Positions 27,580-36,585 are shown, counted from the first letter of the stretch. The stretch is DNA of 64,000 nt from VRUE01 sp963819755 (GCA_963819755.1 CAWFXB010000002.1:868001-932000), one strand, 5' to 3'. Numbers and translations are program-made. Notes: generated by a model from the sequence alone, not told the origin.

Positions 27580-28622
27580 GCGCGCCAGAGATACGCATCG
27601 ACCAGCTCTCCGGGCTGCGAACGATCCTCGCGCCCGGCCGCGCCGACCGCCCACACGGGTTCGGGCGAGCCCCGGGAGACGAGAAGGGCGCCGAGGGATG
27701 CCCGTTCTGCGAAGGGCACGAGGAGAAGACGCCGCCCGAGGTCTACGCAGTGCGGCCCGGCGGTGGTGAGACGAACACTCCCGGCTGGACCAGCCGCGTG
27801 GTGCCGAATCTCTATCCCGCGCTGGGGGACGGTGAGGACGCGGACGCGGCGCCACGCAGCGGCGAAGCCGGCGCCTTTGCCAGCGCCGGCGACCCGCTGC
27901 TGGAGTCGAGGCGAGCCGGTGAGCCGGACCTCTTCGCCTCCCGCCCGGCGGTCGGCGGGCACGAGGTCCTGATCAACGCCCCCGATCACGTCACCGCGAT
28001 GGCGGAGCTGAGCGAGGAGCGCTTCCTCGGCGCGATCGCCACCTGGCGCGAGCGCATGCGCGCCCATGCCGACGCGGCCTACGTGCAGCTCGTCGTCAAC
28101 GAGGGCGCGGGGGCGGGCGCCTCCTTGCCACATACCCACGCCCAGCTCTACGCGCTGCCGTTCGTTCCGGCCGCGGTCGCGCGGGAGCGCGAGCGCGCCG
28201 GCGCCTACAGCGAACGCACGGCCGGCAGCGGGCTGCTCAGCGACGTCCTGGTCGAGGAGGTGCGGCGGCGCGACCGGCTCGTCGCGATCGACGACGAGGC
28301 GGCGCTGATCTGCCCCTGGGCCTCGCGCTCTCCTTACGAGCTGCGGGTCGTGCCGCGTCGCGAGGCAGCGCGCTTCGAGGAGGACACGGCGGGCGCCGCG
28401 ATGATTCGCGCCGCGATGCAGCTCCTTGCCAAGCGCTTCGACGGCCCGCCGGAGCTCAACCTCTGGGTGGCCACCGCCCCACGCGGCGCCGAGCACTTCC
28501 ACTGGCACGTCGACATCGCTCCCCGCCTGACGATCAAGGCAGGTTTCGAGCTCGGCACCGGCGTCGACATCAACATCTACCCCCCGGAGCGCGCGGCGGC
28601 CGACCTGCGTGAGTGCCTCTGA
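27576..28622 (+). CDS. GalT-like nucleotidyltransferase (HIT superfamily)
   Basis: Coding similarity runs from about 27576, where the peptide reads LSAPEIRIDQLSGLRTILA, through a zinc-type CPFCEGHEEKTPPEV, WTSRVVPNLYPAL, the active-site His cluster SLPHTHAQLYALPF and HFHWHVDIAPRL. This is the plan of galactose-1-phosphate uridylyltransferase and related phosphorylases. No ATG, GTG or TTG exists in frame upstream. The start is probably CTG 27576 (overlapping the slipin stop) or a nearby non-standard codon; GTG 27750 would cut off the Cys pair. Activity on galactose-1-phosphate is unproven. Confidence 0.78.
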   Translation: MSAPEIRIDQLSGLRTILAPGRADRPHGFGRAPGDEKGAEGCPFCEGHEEKTPPEVYAVRPGGGETNTPGWTSRVVPNLYPALGDGEDADAAPRSGEAGAFASAGDPLLESRRAGEPDLFASRPAVGGHEVLINAPDHVTAMAELSEERFLGAIATWRERMRAHADAAYVQLVVNEGAGAGASLPHTHAQLYALPFVPAAVARERERAGAYSERTAGSGLLSDVLVEEVRRRDRLVAIDDEAALICPWASRSPYELRVVPRREAARFEEDTAGAAMIRAAMQLLAKRFDGPPELNLWVATAPRGAEHFHWHVDIAPRLTIKAGFELGTGVDINIYPPERAAADLRECL

Positions 28623-29248
28623 TGCCACCGAACCCGCGACCGATCCCGCGCTTTGTCGCCGACTCGACCCAGGAGGGGATCCCGCACGGACGTTTCGCCG
28701 AGAGGCTCGTTTCCGAGTTCCGCACCGCCTGCGAGGGGATCGAGGACCTGCCGGAGGGAACCGAGATTCCCGCAGAGGTCGACTGGTTCCCGGAGCGGGC
28801 CTGGGGAGGCCGGGTCTGGGTTCCCGCCGCCGCGCGGACGGAGGGGCCGGAGGGCACGCTGGAGCTGTTCGGCCACGTCTCCTACGAGCTGCCGGAAGGC
28901 GGCGAGCCAGACGCCTTCCGCGCCACCGCCGACTTCACCGACGTGCTCGCCGAGAGCAATCCCGGCTGGAAGATCGACATCAACGACGACGTGATCGGCC
29001 AGTGGCGGGGAGAGAACGGCCGCACCGGCGCCGTCACCCTCGTCTGGGGCCGGCCGCTCGTCCGCGGCGCCGTCGCCGCCAGCGCCGAGCTGGAGGCGGA
29101 GACGGTCGACCAGGAAGTGGTCTCCGACGAGCGCTTCACCCTGATCGCCCTCGACGCGCTGAAGGGCTACGGCGACGACATCTTCCTCGAGGTCAAGCTC
29201 TGGAGCCGCAAGGCTCAGGAGCTGGCCAGCGAGAGCCTCTACGCCTGA
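28622..29248 (+). CDS. Conserved protein of unknown function
   Basis: About 208 residues from the ATG that overlaps the GalT-like stop (TGATG). It is soluble with no signal peptide. The sequence has many aromatic and acidic residues (WFPERAWGGRVWVP, ADFTDVLAESNPGWKIDIND). I do not recognise a family. Coupling to the GalT-like gene suggests a shared pathway. Its last 10 bp overlap the convergent yceH gene. Confidence 0.72.
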   Translation: MPPNPRPIPRFVADSTQEGIPHGRFAERLVSEFRTACEGIEDLPEGTEIPAEVDWFPERAWGGRVWVPAAARTEGPEGTLELFGHVSYELPEGGEPDAFRATADFTDVLAESNPGWKIDINDDVIGQWRGENGRTGAVTLVWGRPLVRGAVAASAELEAETVDQEVVSDERFTLIALDALKGYGDDIFLEVKLWSRKAQELASESLYA

Positions 29249-29862
29249 GGCTCGTTCGGCTCACCCAAAGCCTCCCGCAACTGGCCGACCTGGCTACGCA
29301 GCTCCGCCAGCTCTTGCTCGAGGCGACCGAGGCGGTCGTCGGGGATCGCCGGCTCCTCATCCACCGACCCGGAATCGCCGGCCTCACCGAGCAGCTGCCT
29401 GTAGCGCTCCTCCTTCTGGCCCGGACGCCGCGCCAGGCGCTCGACGTAGCCGCGGTCGACCAACTTCTCCAAGCTCTCATGCACGGCAGCGAGGGCGGCG
29501 AATCCGTGCAGCCGGTCCGCCCGCTGCTTCAGCTCGCCCGGCGTCTGCACGCCACGCAGCATCAGCACCGCCAGCAGCGACAGCTCGGCATCGTCGAGAC
29601 CGAGCGCCTCACCCAGCAGATGCCGATACTTGCGCGCCCGGCTGCCGGCGCCACTGGCCAGCCGCGTCCATCCCCGCAAGGCGAGCCTGCGCAGCGCCTC
29701 GACCACCGTCGCCTCGTCGTAGTCGACGACGGGATCCCGATTCGTAGCCTGGTTGCAGGCGAGCCGCAGCGCGTTCAGCGAGAGCGGATAGGCATCCGGA
29801 GTGGCGCGCTGCTTCTCCAGCAGGCAACCGACAACCCGGATCTCGACGGCATCGGGCTCCAC
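29239..29862 (-). CDS. YceH/DUF480 family protein
   Basis: About 207 residues from GTG 29862. VEIRVVGCLLEKQRATPDAYPLSLNAL and RGVQTPGELKQRADRLHGF are the hallmarks of the DUF480 tandem winged-helix fold. The C-terminus is a coiled coil (RLGRLEQELAELRSQVGQL). A DNA-binding or regulatory role is inferred from fold only. It is convergent with the preceding gene. Confidence 0.86.
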   Translation of the reverse strand: MEPDAVEIRVVGCLLEKQRATPDAYPLSLNALRLACNQATNRDPVVDYDEATVVEALRRLALRGWTRLASGAGSRARKYRHLLGEALGLDDAELSLLAVLMLRGVQTPGELKQRADRLHGFAALAAVHESLEKLVDRGYVERLARRPGQKEERYRQLLGEAGDSGSVDEEPAIPDDRLGRLEQELAELRSQVGQLREALGEPNEPQA

Positions 29863-29882
29863 GGCCGCAATGCTATGTCGAG

Positions 29883-31754
29883 CTACCCGCCGGCGCGCCC
29901 GCGGGTAGCGTGCTTCTTGCGCACGCAGCTGACCTTGCCCCGGGAAAGCTTTGCGCGGGTGCCCTTCGGGCACACCTTCACGCAGCGGGTCTGGCCCTTG
30001 ACCCGGGTGCGGCGGAACCCCTTCTTGCATTGCGTCGCGGGCGGCGTGACAACCGGGCCGGCGGGCGATGGCGGCGCGCCGGCCGCCGGGGCGGGCGTGG
30101 ATCCGGGCGGGGGGGACGAGCCTCCTCCGGGTTCCGGTTCCGACGGGGGGCTGGTGGTGAATTCGACGTCGTCCCCTTCGGCCGTTCCGGCGTTGGTCGT
30201 GACAACCAGGCGGTAGTGGTAGGTCGTCGCCGGCAAGAGGCCTGTCAGCGATCGGGTCTCGCTCACATCGGTGGAGGCACCGTTGGGGGGAGTGAGGCAG
30301 GAGAGGTTCGTGCCATAGACCACACTCGTTCCGAGCTCGAAGCGGCAGGCGCTGACCGTGCCGCCGCGAGGATTGACGGACGCTTTGATTTTTGCGGTGG
30401 TCTGCGCCACCGACTGCGCCGCTTCTGTGGTCACCAGCGGCGGCAGTTCCGGCAGGGTGCCGAAGGCTTCGTCGTCGCTGCTGACCGTGCCACCGTTGCT
30501 GGTCACCGTGACTCGGTAGCGATACGCCGAGCTGGGCGAGAGCGCGGAGGCGTGGCCAGTGAGCGCAACGTCGCCCGTCCCATCCGGGTTCCGAGAACAG
30601 GGCACGTGCGAAGCGGCGGAGAATCCGTTCGCGAGGAAATCGCCTTCATCCGTATATTCGAATTCGCACTGGAGGACGGCGTGACCGTTGGCGTTCACCG
30701 TAGCGTTCAGCGTGGAGCCCTGCTGGCCAACGCTCGTCGCCGGTTCAACTGTCGCGCTCGGCGGGGAGATCGTCGTCTTTTCGAAGGCATAGAACTTGTC
30801 GGCGGATCCAACGTAGAGCTTGTGCGTGCCTCCGTTCACCGCCATCTGGTACGTGGAGAGAGCTCCGTATCCGCGTTCGGCTAGGTCGGGAAACATCCCG
30901 GCTCCGAAGTCATCGAATTGAGCGCCCGACGAGTTGTATGCCACTACATGAAAGTTGTTGCCTCCGGGCATATCGCCGACGAGGATGTCGCCGCTTCCCG
31001 GATCGACGGCAACCGCTCCGGCGCCTCGCCCGCTCTGCACCAGCGAGCCAAAAGCATATGAACCCCCAGAGGGCGTCAGCTTGACCACACGATCAGGATT
31101 CGTGTCGGCCACATAGAGGTTGCCGGAAGCGTCCACGGCGACGCTTCCGGGTTGGCCGAATAACCCTCCGGGACACCCAACACACGTGACTTCTTCCAAG
31201 AGCGTTCCCGCCGAGCTATAGATCTGCACCGAGTGAGTGGTCACATTGGGGATATAGATGTGACCTGCCGAATCCGACACAATGGGGGGGAGCGAGTCGG
31301 AGAAAGAGATCGGGAAGGAACCGAGAAACGATCCGCTGGAGTCGAACCGGTCGAGCTTGGATGTCCCAAAGTTGCCGAAGACCGTGTGAATTTCCATCTG
31401 TGCCGCAAAGAAGCCGCCGCTCACCGAGTTGGGGGCGACACCGTCATAGAAACCGCCCCCGCCGGCAAAGGTCCCATCGGTGGAGAGATCGCTGTTGAAG
31501 CGGAGGATCTCGCCGCGTGCCCCCGCCGTCAGATTCGTGCTTGTGATCGCCACGTAGATGTCCCCGTTTGATTGATCGACAGCAAGCCCTCTGGCGAAGA
31601 GTCCGGTCAGCGGCGCAGAAGGGTGCGCGGAGTCCAGTTCATATCCCACATTCGCCTCAGCGGGTGGCGCGAGCGTCGCGGCTATGGCGGCGACACAGAG
31701 AAGCAGCGCAACCAGCTCGAGATGAGCCAGTCGAATTGCGTAGCGAGTTGCCAT
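29883..31754 (-). CDS. Secreted NHL/beta-propeller protein with Fn3-like domains
   Basis: About 623 residues from ATG 31754 (GGAGA 4 nt upstream). A signal peptide (LVALLLCVAAIAATLAPPAEA) is followed by NHL/SMP-30-like propeller blades (PGSVAVDASGNLYVADTNPDRVVKL written in pieces). Two fibronectin-like domains follow (TTYHYRLVVTTNAGTA type), then a Pro/Gly-rich linker and a basic Cys-containing tail (KGFRRTRVKGQTRCVKVC). The tail recurs in the protein at 40870-44508. Likely a cell-surface or matrix protein; no enzyme motif is visible. Confidence 0.85.
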   Translation of the reverse strand: MATRYAIRLAHLELVALLLCVAAIAATLAPPAEANVGYELDSAHPSAPLTGLFARGLAVDQSNGDIYVAITSTNLTAGARGEILRFNSDLSTDGTFAGGGGFYDGVAPNSVSGGFFAAQMEIHTVFGNFGTSKLDRFDSSGSFLGSFPISFSDSLPPIVSDSAGHIYIPNVTTHSVQIYSSAGTLLEEVTCVGCPGGLFGQPGSVAVDASGNLYVADTNPDRVVKLTPSGGSYAFGSLVQSGRGAGAVAVDPGSGDILVGDMPGGNNFHVVAYNSSGAQFDDFGAGMFPDLAERGYGALSTYQMAVNGGTHKLYVGSADKFYAFEKTTISPPSATVEPATSVGQQGSTLNATVNANGHAVLQCEFEYTDEGDFLANGFSAASHVPCSRNPDGTGDVALTGHASALSPSSAYRYRVTVTSNGGTVSSDDEAFGTLPELPPLVTTEAAQSVAQTTAKIKASVNPRGGTVSACRFELGTSVVYGTNLSCLTPPNGASTDVSETRSLTGLLPATTYHYRLVVTTNAGTAEGDDVEFTTSPPSEPEPGGGSSPPPGSTPAPAAGAPPSPAGPVVTPPATQCKKGFRRTRVKGQTRCVKVCPKGTRAKLSRGKVSCVRKKHATRGRAGG

Positions 31755-31853
31755 GTGCTCTCCTGATCTACTCGGCGGACAGGCGCGGTGACCCCGGCTG
31801 CCCCGCGGCCGGCCAGGACGGCCGACCGCGGAAAGGGAAGCCATGCGACGGGC

Positions 31854-32471
31854 CTAGGGAGCCGTCACGGCCCAGATGCCGGCGTTGCCGGCACCGGGGG
31901 GGCCGGTGTAGCTGAGCAGTGCCCCGACCGGCGTTGGAACTGCCGCCTGGAGTTCCAAACCTGCTTCCGCCACCGTGTAGAGGCAGAGCTTGCCAGGCGC
32001 CGCCAGCGGAACCGCCAGGCTCCCGGGGCACTCCGCGGCGTGTTCTTCGCCTTCTTTTCCTTTTTTCACGATCACAATTTCCGGTGCTGACGGCAGCGGA
32101 ATGTTGAATGAGATAGAGGCACCGCCCGCGCCTTTGCCGGCGGCGACTTCAGGTCCGACGCCGGCGAGCCAGGTGCCGCCCAGCGACTTGCCGCTGGGCA
32201 GGACTCCGCCAGCCGCCCAGGGATCGCCGGTGGCGCCCTTCGGCCCCTGCGGGCCGCCGTCGCCCTTGGGTCCGGTGGCGCCCTTCGGCCCCTGAGGCCC
32301 TTGCTTCCCCTTCGGGCCCCTTGGGCCACGCTTGGCCGTCTTACCCTTCGAGTCCTTCGCCGAGCCCGTGACGTAGCTCTTGGCGGCAAAGGCCCCGCCT
32401 GACATTGCAAAGACGAGCGCCACAACCGCAATAGCGGTGGGCAGGCTCAGATTCCTGCGGATCGCATTCAT
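31854..32471 (-). CDS. Secreted collagen-like protein
   Basis: The 205-residue protein has a signal peptide (TAIAVVALVFAMSGGAFA) and then about a dozen Gly-X-Y triplets (GPRGPKGKQGPQGPKG and onwards, residues about 48-82). A C-terminal globular part with two cysteines follows. Collagen-like bacterial proteins form triple helices on the surface. The gene lies 99 bp from the propeller gene in the same direction. Confidence 0.85.
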   Translation of the reverse strand: MNAIRRNLSLPTAIAVVALVFAMSGGAFAAKSYVTGSAKDSKGKTAKRGPRGPKGKQGPQGPKGATGPKGDGGPQGPKGATGDPWAAGGVLPSGKSLGGTWLAGVGPEVAAGKGAGGASISFNIPLPSAPEIVIVKKGKEGEEHAAECPGSLAVPLAAPGKLCLYTVAEAGLELQAAVPTPVGALLSYTGPPGAGNAGIWAVTAP

Positions 32472-32791
32472 CGCGATACCTCTCCCCTGTCTTGAGTTTT
32501 ATTCGATTCCCCGTGCCCAAGCGGGGACCAAAAGCAGCCCGACTATGAGCCGGACGACCAGAGAGTTAGTTTCCCTCCACTGCCTAGTGCAAGCAAAGTG
32601 CGCAGGGGATCCTTTTCCGAGGCTTAACACTGTAGGGCCGACCGCGTTCGTAAGTAGAACTAGTGTGTACCAAAATAGCTCAGGATCCCTTGCCGCGTGA
32701 AGAGCCGCGCCGAGCGACCGAAGCGACGGAGGCATTCTCGTGATCGAGTCTGGCCGAACACAGCTGGCCAGCGTCTACGATTAGTCATCGA
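32472..32791. other. Intergenic region before tRNA-Arg
   Basis: This 320-bp region holds the upstream side of the collagen-like gene (minus) and the promoter side of the tRNA (plus). It contains several AT-richer stretches but no ORF that I find convincing. Minus-strand frames reading through the tRNA give the peptide PRAGFEPAAYSLGG, a translation of tRNA antisense sequence and not a gene. Confidence 0.5.
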
Positions 32792-32864
<73 letters not shown>

Positions 32865-32918
32865 GTTCTCAAGGCCGCTTGCAGAGCCAAGTCGATGGCC
32901 GCGGCCATCGCCGAGCGA

Positions 32919-32972
32919 TGTCCCTACCCGTCCCTACCTTGTCCCCACCCGCGCTGTTTTCGTCCCTACCCG
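32919..32972. repeat. Cluster of GTCCCTACC-type repeats near the left end
   Basis: Copies of TCCCTACC occur at 32921, 32931 and 32963, with a variant TCCCCACC at 32942. The reverse complement appears near the other end at about 37339-37361. Repeats placed just inside both att sites in opposite orientation resemble integrase arm-type sites. They could also be the remnant 3' end of a lost integrase gene. Confidence 0.55.
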
Positions 32973-33070
32973 CAGACACAAGCCTGCCTGCAACTGGGGA
33001 TAGAGTTACTCCCACCGCGGAGATAGCCCTTCTCAACGGGCCTCGGCGGCCTGAAGTGTCAAACCTGTAG

Positions 33071-33520
33071 TCAGCGGCGCAGCAGACGTGCCAACACCCG
33101 CCGAAGAGCTCCAGGTGCCTCTTCATCCTCCGTCATCGGCAAATCATCGGCGTCGGGGAGCGCCTCGTCGGGCTGCCGATTGCCGATTCCTTCCTTTTCG
33201 ACGCGATCCTGTCGCCGGACCCGCTCGATCTGGCGTGCCGACATACGACGAGACCAATGAACCCGGTTGCGCCGGATCCAGTAGTGAGACTGACACTCAT
33301 AGCTCCAGTTGCCGATCGAGGGACTGAGGGAGATCGTCTGGCCGTTGAAACTCAGCTCCCAGTCGGTCGGCGAAAGCGGCGTGACGATCTCGGAACCGCA
33401 ACCGCACAGGCAGCGGTGGAGGGCGGTGGCGTAGGGGATCGAGATGTAGATCACGCCTTCCTGCAGATGATCCGGGATCGTCTCGACGAACTCGTGGCGA
33501 ACGGTTTCCCGGCGGCTCAT
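33071..33520 (-). CDS. DUF6527-like zinc-site protein
   Basis: The 149-residue protein has a Cys cluster Cys37, Cys39 and Cys41 (HRCLCGCGSE) and Cys76-His79 (CQSHYW) that look like a metal site. It also has conserved-looking SLSPSIGNW and a basic C-terminus. I recognise it as the DUF6527 type found next to ThiF and ubiquitin-like genes. The function of the family is unknown; a binuclear treble-clef or RING-like ligase role is speculation. It overlaps the E1-like stop by 4 nt (ATGA), the last gene of that operon. Confidence 0.75.
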   Translation of the reverse strand: MSRRETVRHEFVETIPDHLQEGVIYISIPYATALHRCLCGCGSEIVTPLSPTDWELSFNGQTISLSPSIGNWSYECQSHYWIRRNRVHWSRRMSARQIERVRRQDRVEKEGIGNRQPDEALPDADDLPMTEDEEAPGALRRVLARLLRR

Positions 33521-34713
33521 GCCTCGTCCTCATTTATGAGCAGGCCTTCGCCGAGGACGTAGACGCTGTTGTGCGCGCCGACGTCATCCGCGTAGAAGCC
33601 GCACAGCTGCTTGAAACGGATCACGGCGAGCGCCGCGTTCAGCGCGTTCAGCTCGGAGATCTGGACGTTGTTGTTGTAGTCCCCCGCGCCGCCCGGATCT
33701 TCCAGGGAGATGCGGTCACCGATATGGTCGCGCTTGCCGGCGCTGGCCGTGGTGGTCCGGATCAGGCCGCGGAGCGAGCCGTCGATCGCGCCGACGTCCA
33801 TGCCGACGTCCACGAACGGGGTGCCGTTCTCTTGCAGGTGCCTGATGACCGGTCGCTTTGCCGCTGGGTCGTCGACCGCGAGGAAGACGAACTGCATCGC
33901 GTCCAGCTCGGCGACGTTCGAGCCGTCGAGAAAGTAGCCGTGTGGGACGACGTTGCGGTGCATCTCGGCATAGCGGTCGCGAAGGTAGTCGACCTTCCGC
34001 GGCCGCGCCTCGAGCTCGGCGGAGGTCGCCGCGCCGGGGGCCCGGAACGCGTTGTGCTGGGAGAAGAGGTCGCCGTCGAAGATATGGATCGCTCTCACCG
34101 GCGTCTTCGAGAGGAAGTCGAGGATGTAGGAGCCGGTCCCGCCAACCCCGACGATGGCGATCGGCCCCACCCAGAGCTTCTCGTTGACGGCCTCGATCTG
34201 AGCCCGGCTCGAGGCAGTGTCGCGATAGACGAAGACCGATCCTGACTCTTCGGCCTCCTCGAGTTCTTCCGAGATCACCGGGAAGACCCGGGCGCTCACC
34301 TCGGGCTCCAGCTCTTCTGCAGGACCCGAGAGGATCGCGATGTAGGAGGTCATCTTCTCGTGGTAATCGACGTAGCGTCCCGTCTCGGTCGGCTTCGAGG
34401 AGAAGAAGTGGTCGGTCATGAGGCCTGGCGCCAGCTCCCTGGTCGCGCTCTGGTTGATGATCTTCTCGAGGGGGGTGCCGACGGCGTCGCAGGGGATCTC
34501 GCCGATGAAATGCGCTTCGTGCTGGTCGGGCTGAACGGTGATCTCGCCGCTCAACTGGAGCGTCGAGATCAGAGTTCCCCGGGCGACCTCGCGGGTCGGG
34601 GTCACGTAGGGGACCTGATGGACGAGCAGGTGAGAGCCGCGCACCTCGATCGCGTAGCCCTCATCCTGCAGGCGCTTCAGGTCGCCGCTACGACTTATCA
34701 GTCGCTTTGACAT
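33517..34713 (-). CDS. ThiF/E1-like adenylyltransferase with N-terminal DUF6791-like region
   Basis: About 398 residues from ATG 34713. The C-terminal half is an E1/ThiF domain with ATP-binding GVGGTGS (189-195) and HIFDGDLFSQHNAFR (210-224). The N-terminal half (about 1-160) looks like DUF6791 of other E1-like proteins. E1 enzymes adenylate the C-terminus of a ubiquitin-like protein and usually form a thioester. The position where the catalytic Cys is normally found (VDVGMDVGAIDGSL) has no Cys; only Cys75 (GEIPCDAVG) and Cys370 are present, so the chemistry may stop at adenylation or use Cys75. Its start overlaps the Ubl gene by 26 nt. Confidence 0.85.
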   Translation of the reverse strand: MSKRLISRSGDLKRLQDEGYAIEVRGSHLLVHQVPYVTPTREVARGTLISTLQLSGEITVQPDQHEAHFIGEIPCDAVGTPLEKIINQSATRELAPGLMTDHFFSSKPTETGRYVDYHEKMTSYIAILSGPAEELEPEVSARVFPVISEELEEAEESGSVFVYRDTASSRAQIEAVNEKLWVGPIAIVGVGGTGSYILDFLSKTPVRAIHIFDGDLFSQHNAFRAPGAATSAELEARPRKVDYLRDRYAEMHRNVVPHGYFLDGSNVAELDAMQFVFLAVDDPAAKRPVIRHLQENGTPFVDVGMDVGAIDGSLRGLIRTTTASAGKRDHIGDRISLEDPGGAGDYNNNVQISELNALNAALAVIRFKQLCGFYADDVGAHNSVYVLGEGLLINEDEA

Positions 34714-34981
34714 TGAACCGCGTGCCGTTCTTGATCTCGACGGAGTGCCCCGGGCGGAGCGTCCCCTCATGCTTGGGACCTCGCGCGTGGCTGTAGGTCA
34801 CGGTGATCACCACGTTGGGACCCTCGGGGACCGGGTCGAGGCCGAGCGCCACCACCTGCTCGAAGGTGATCACGTCGCCCGCGACGGTCTTCGGCCTTCC
34901 GTTCACGACGATCTCGGTCTGCTTCACGTGGCGAGCGGCATCGCCCGGCCCGCCCGGCTGCTCTGTCTGCGTCTCGTTCAT
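34688..34981 (-). CDS. Ubiquitin-like (multiubiquitin-family) protein, single domain
   Basis: The 97-residue protein has a flexible N-terminus of about 20 residues and one beta-grasp domain (TEIVVNGRPKTVAGDVITFE ... SVEIKNGTRFNVKATDKS). It matches the multiubiquitin domain family, which usually has several tandem copies; here there is one. It ends ATDKS and not Gly-Gly, so a C-terminal processing step or a different linkage is needed. GGGAGG lies 4 nt before the ATG. It is the first gene of the operon and the likely substrate of the E1-like enzyme. Confidence 0.82.
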   Translation of the reverse strand: MNETQTEQPGGPGDAARHVKQTEIVVNGRPKTVAGDVITFEQVVALGLDPVPEGPNVVITVTYSHARGPKHEGTLRPGHSVEIKNGTRFNVKATDKS

Positions 34982-35283
34982 CCGTCCTCCCTTCTCGTTG
35001 ATGGATCTCCGGTCTACTTCGACCGAATATGAGTCGAGTCTAGCAGCTTAATGGAGATATACGCTATTTTTTCGCGAAAGATACGTTTTGATCTGCAATC
35101 GCTATTGTTTCCAAGGTATTTATGGAAATTAGTCACGGTCGAGTCACCAGCTCGCAGCAGGGGTACCGATCCCCCTATCGGAGGGGCAGCGTCCCACTCC
35201 CCGTTGCCGTTCCGCGCTTTTTTCGCGATACTCCACGCCTGATGGAAACAGGCCATCGTCATCGGACCGATCGGCGCACGTCG
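34982..35283. promoter_or_regulatory. Divergent promoter region between the two island operons
   Basis: About 300 bp separate the Ubl start from the preferred ATPase start. 35040-35125 is much more AT-rich than the rest of the window and probably holds both promoters. A perfect 10-bp palindrome TTTCGCGAAA lies at 35070-35079 inside TTTTTTCGCGAAAGATA, and a related TTTTTTCGCGATA lies at about 35219-35231. These are candidate operators for a shared regulator. Exact -35 and -10 boxes cannot be fixed. Confidence 0.55.
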
Positions 35284-36585
35284 ATGCTCCTCGGATTCCA
35301 GGCGCAGAACTTCCGCTCGTTCCGGGACCAGTTCGAGCTTTCCTTGATGGCGACCCGTCTCTCCGAGGAGGGGGTGCCACGGGAACTTGCGTGGCGGGAG
35401 GGCGGTCGACTCATCTCAGTCCTGCCGGCCGCAGGGATCTTCGGAGCGAACGCCTCGGGGAAGTCGAACCTCCTCTTCGCGATGGCCAACATGAGAAGCC
35501 TGGTACTCGATTCGTTTCGTCGAGGACCGGGCGCACGCCTACACAGGAACCCCTTCCTGCTCGGCGAGGACGAAGGTGAGCTACCGTCGACCTTCGCCAT
35601 CGATCTCGTCCTCGAGGGGGTCCGCTACGAGTACGGCTTCGAGATCGACTCCGAGCAGGTCGTCCACGAGTGGGCACGCAACTACCCTCACGGAAGGCCT
35701 TCTCTCCTGCTCGAGCGGATCGACGGTGAGGTTCGCCTCGGCCCCCGCGAGCGTACGAGAGGCCGGACCACCGAGGAGATCCTCCGACCGAACGCCCTCT
35801 TCCTGTCGACCGCGGCGGTGACCGGTCATCCGGTCTTCCTGCCGCTGTTCGAATGGTTCAAGCGAAACCTGATCCTCGCCGACGTGCAAACGCGGGCGGC
35901 ACGCAGAGCCTTCACGACGGAGCTGATGGAAGACGACCAGGTGCGCGATCAGATGCTCGAACTTCTGCGCGCAGCGGATCTGGGCATCACCGACGTAAGT
36001 CGCCGTGAGCTGGACCCTGAACTCAAGGAGAAGCTGGCACGGGTGATGGACATATTCCGCGGCGAGGATCCTGACGAGGATCTAGAGGAGTTCGAACTCG
36101 ACGATTTCGAGGTCCGTCTGACCCACCAGGGTCAGCGATCCGTCGATCTGCCATTCGGCCAGGAGTCATGGGGGACGGTCGTCTGGTTCGGCCTGATCGG
36201 CCCCGTGGTCGAAGCGCTCCGAAACGGCACCGTCCTCCTGGCAGACGAGATCGAGGCCAGCCTGCATCCCTCCCTGGTGGCCGCGCTCGTCGACCTCTTC
36301 CAGTCCCATCGGAGCAATCCTCGCGGCGCGCAGCTCATCTTCAACACCCACGAGGTCACCCTCATGGGTGACACCGCCGGACGGCTTCTCGGGCGTGACC
36401 AGGTCTGGCTGACCGAACGCGACGAGGACGGCGCAAGCCATCTCAGGCCGCTCTCCGAGGAGGCACCCAGGCGCAAGGAGGCGGTCGGTCGCCGCTACCT
36501 CGCGGGTCACTACGGTGGTGTCCCGATCATCTCTCCGGCACGGATCAAACAGATCGCCGAACCGGTGGGCGACCCGGAGGTCTAG
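35284..36585 (+). CDS. RloA-like AAA15-family ATPase
   Basis: About 433 residues from ATG 35284, which gives the typical N-terminus MLLGFQAQNFRSFRDQFELS. An open frame extends upstream to 35122 but has no ribosome site. ABC-type ATPase motifs are Walker A GANASGKS (54-61), signature-like PFGQESWGTVVW (about 290-301), Walker B VLLADEIEASLHP (317-329) and a His in FNTHE. This SMC/Rad50-like class is the sensor ATPase of defence pairs such as PARIS and RloAB. The stop is directly followed by the RloB-like ATG. Confidence 0.87.
   Translation: MLLGFQAQNFRSFRDQFELSLMATRLSEEGVPRELAWREGGRLISVLPAAGIFGANASGKSNLLFAMANMRSLVLDSFRRGPGARLHRNPFLLGEDEGELPSTFAIDLVLEGVRYEYGFEIDSEQVVHEWARNYPHGRPSLLLERIDGEVRLGPRERTRGRTTEEILRPNALFLSTAAVTGHPVFLPLFEWFKRNLILADVQTRAARRAFTTELMEDDQVRDQMLELLRAADLGITDVSRRELDPELKEKLARVMDIFRGEDPDEDLEEFELDDFEVRLTHQGQRSVDLPFGQESWGTVVWFGLIGPVVEALRNGTVLLADEIEASLHPSLVAALVDLFQSHRSNPRGAQLIFNTHEVTLMGDTAGRLLGRDQVWLTERDEDGASHLRPLSEEAPRRKEAVGRRYLAGHYGGVPIISPARIKQIAEPVGDPEV

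Noticed and set aside
33071..36585. CBASS or a BilABCD-type system as the identity of the island
   Set aside because: No cyclase, no separate E2-like or JAB protease gene and no effector of those systems is present; the gene set differs.
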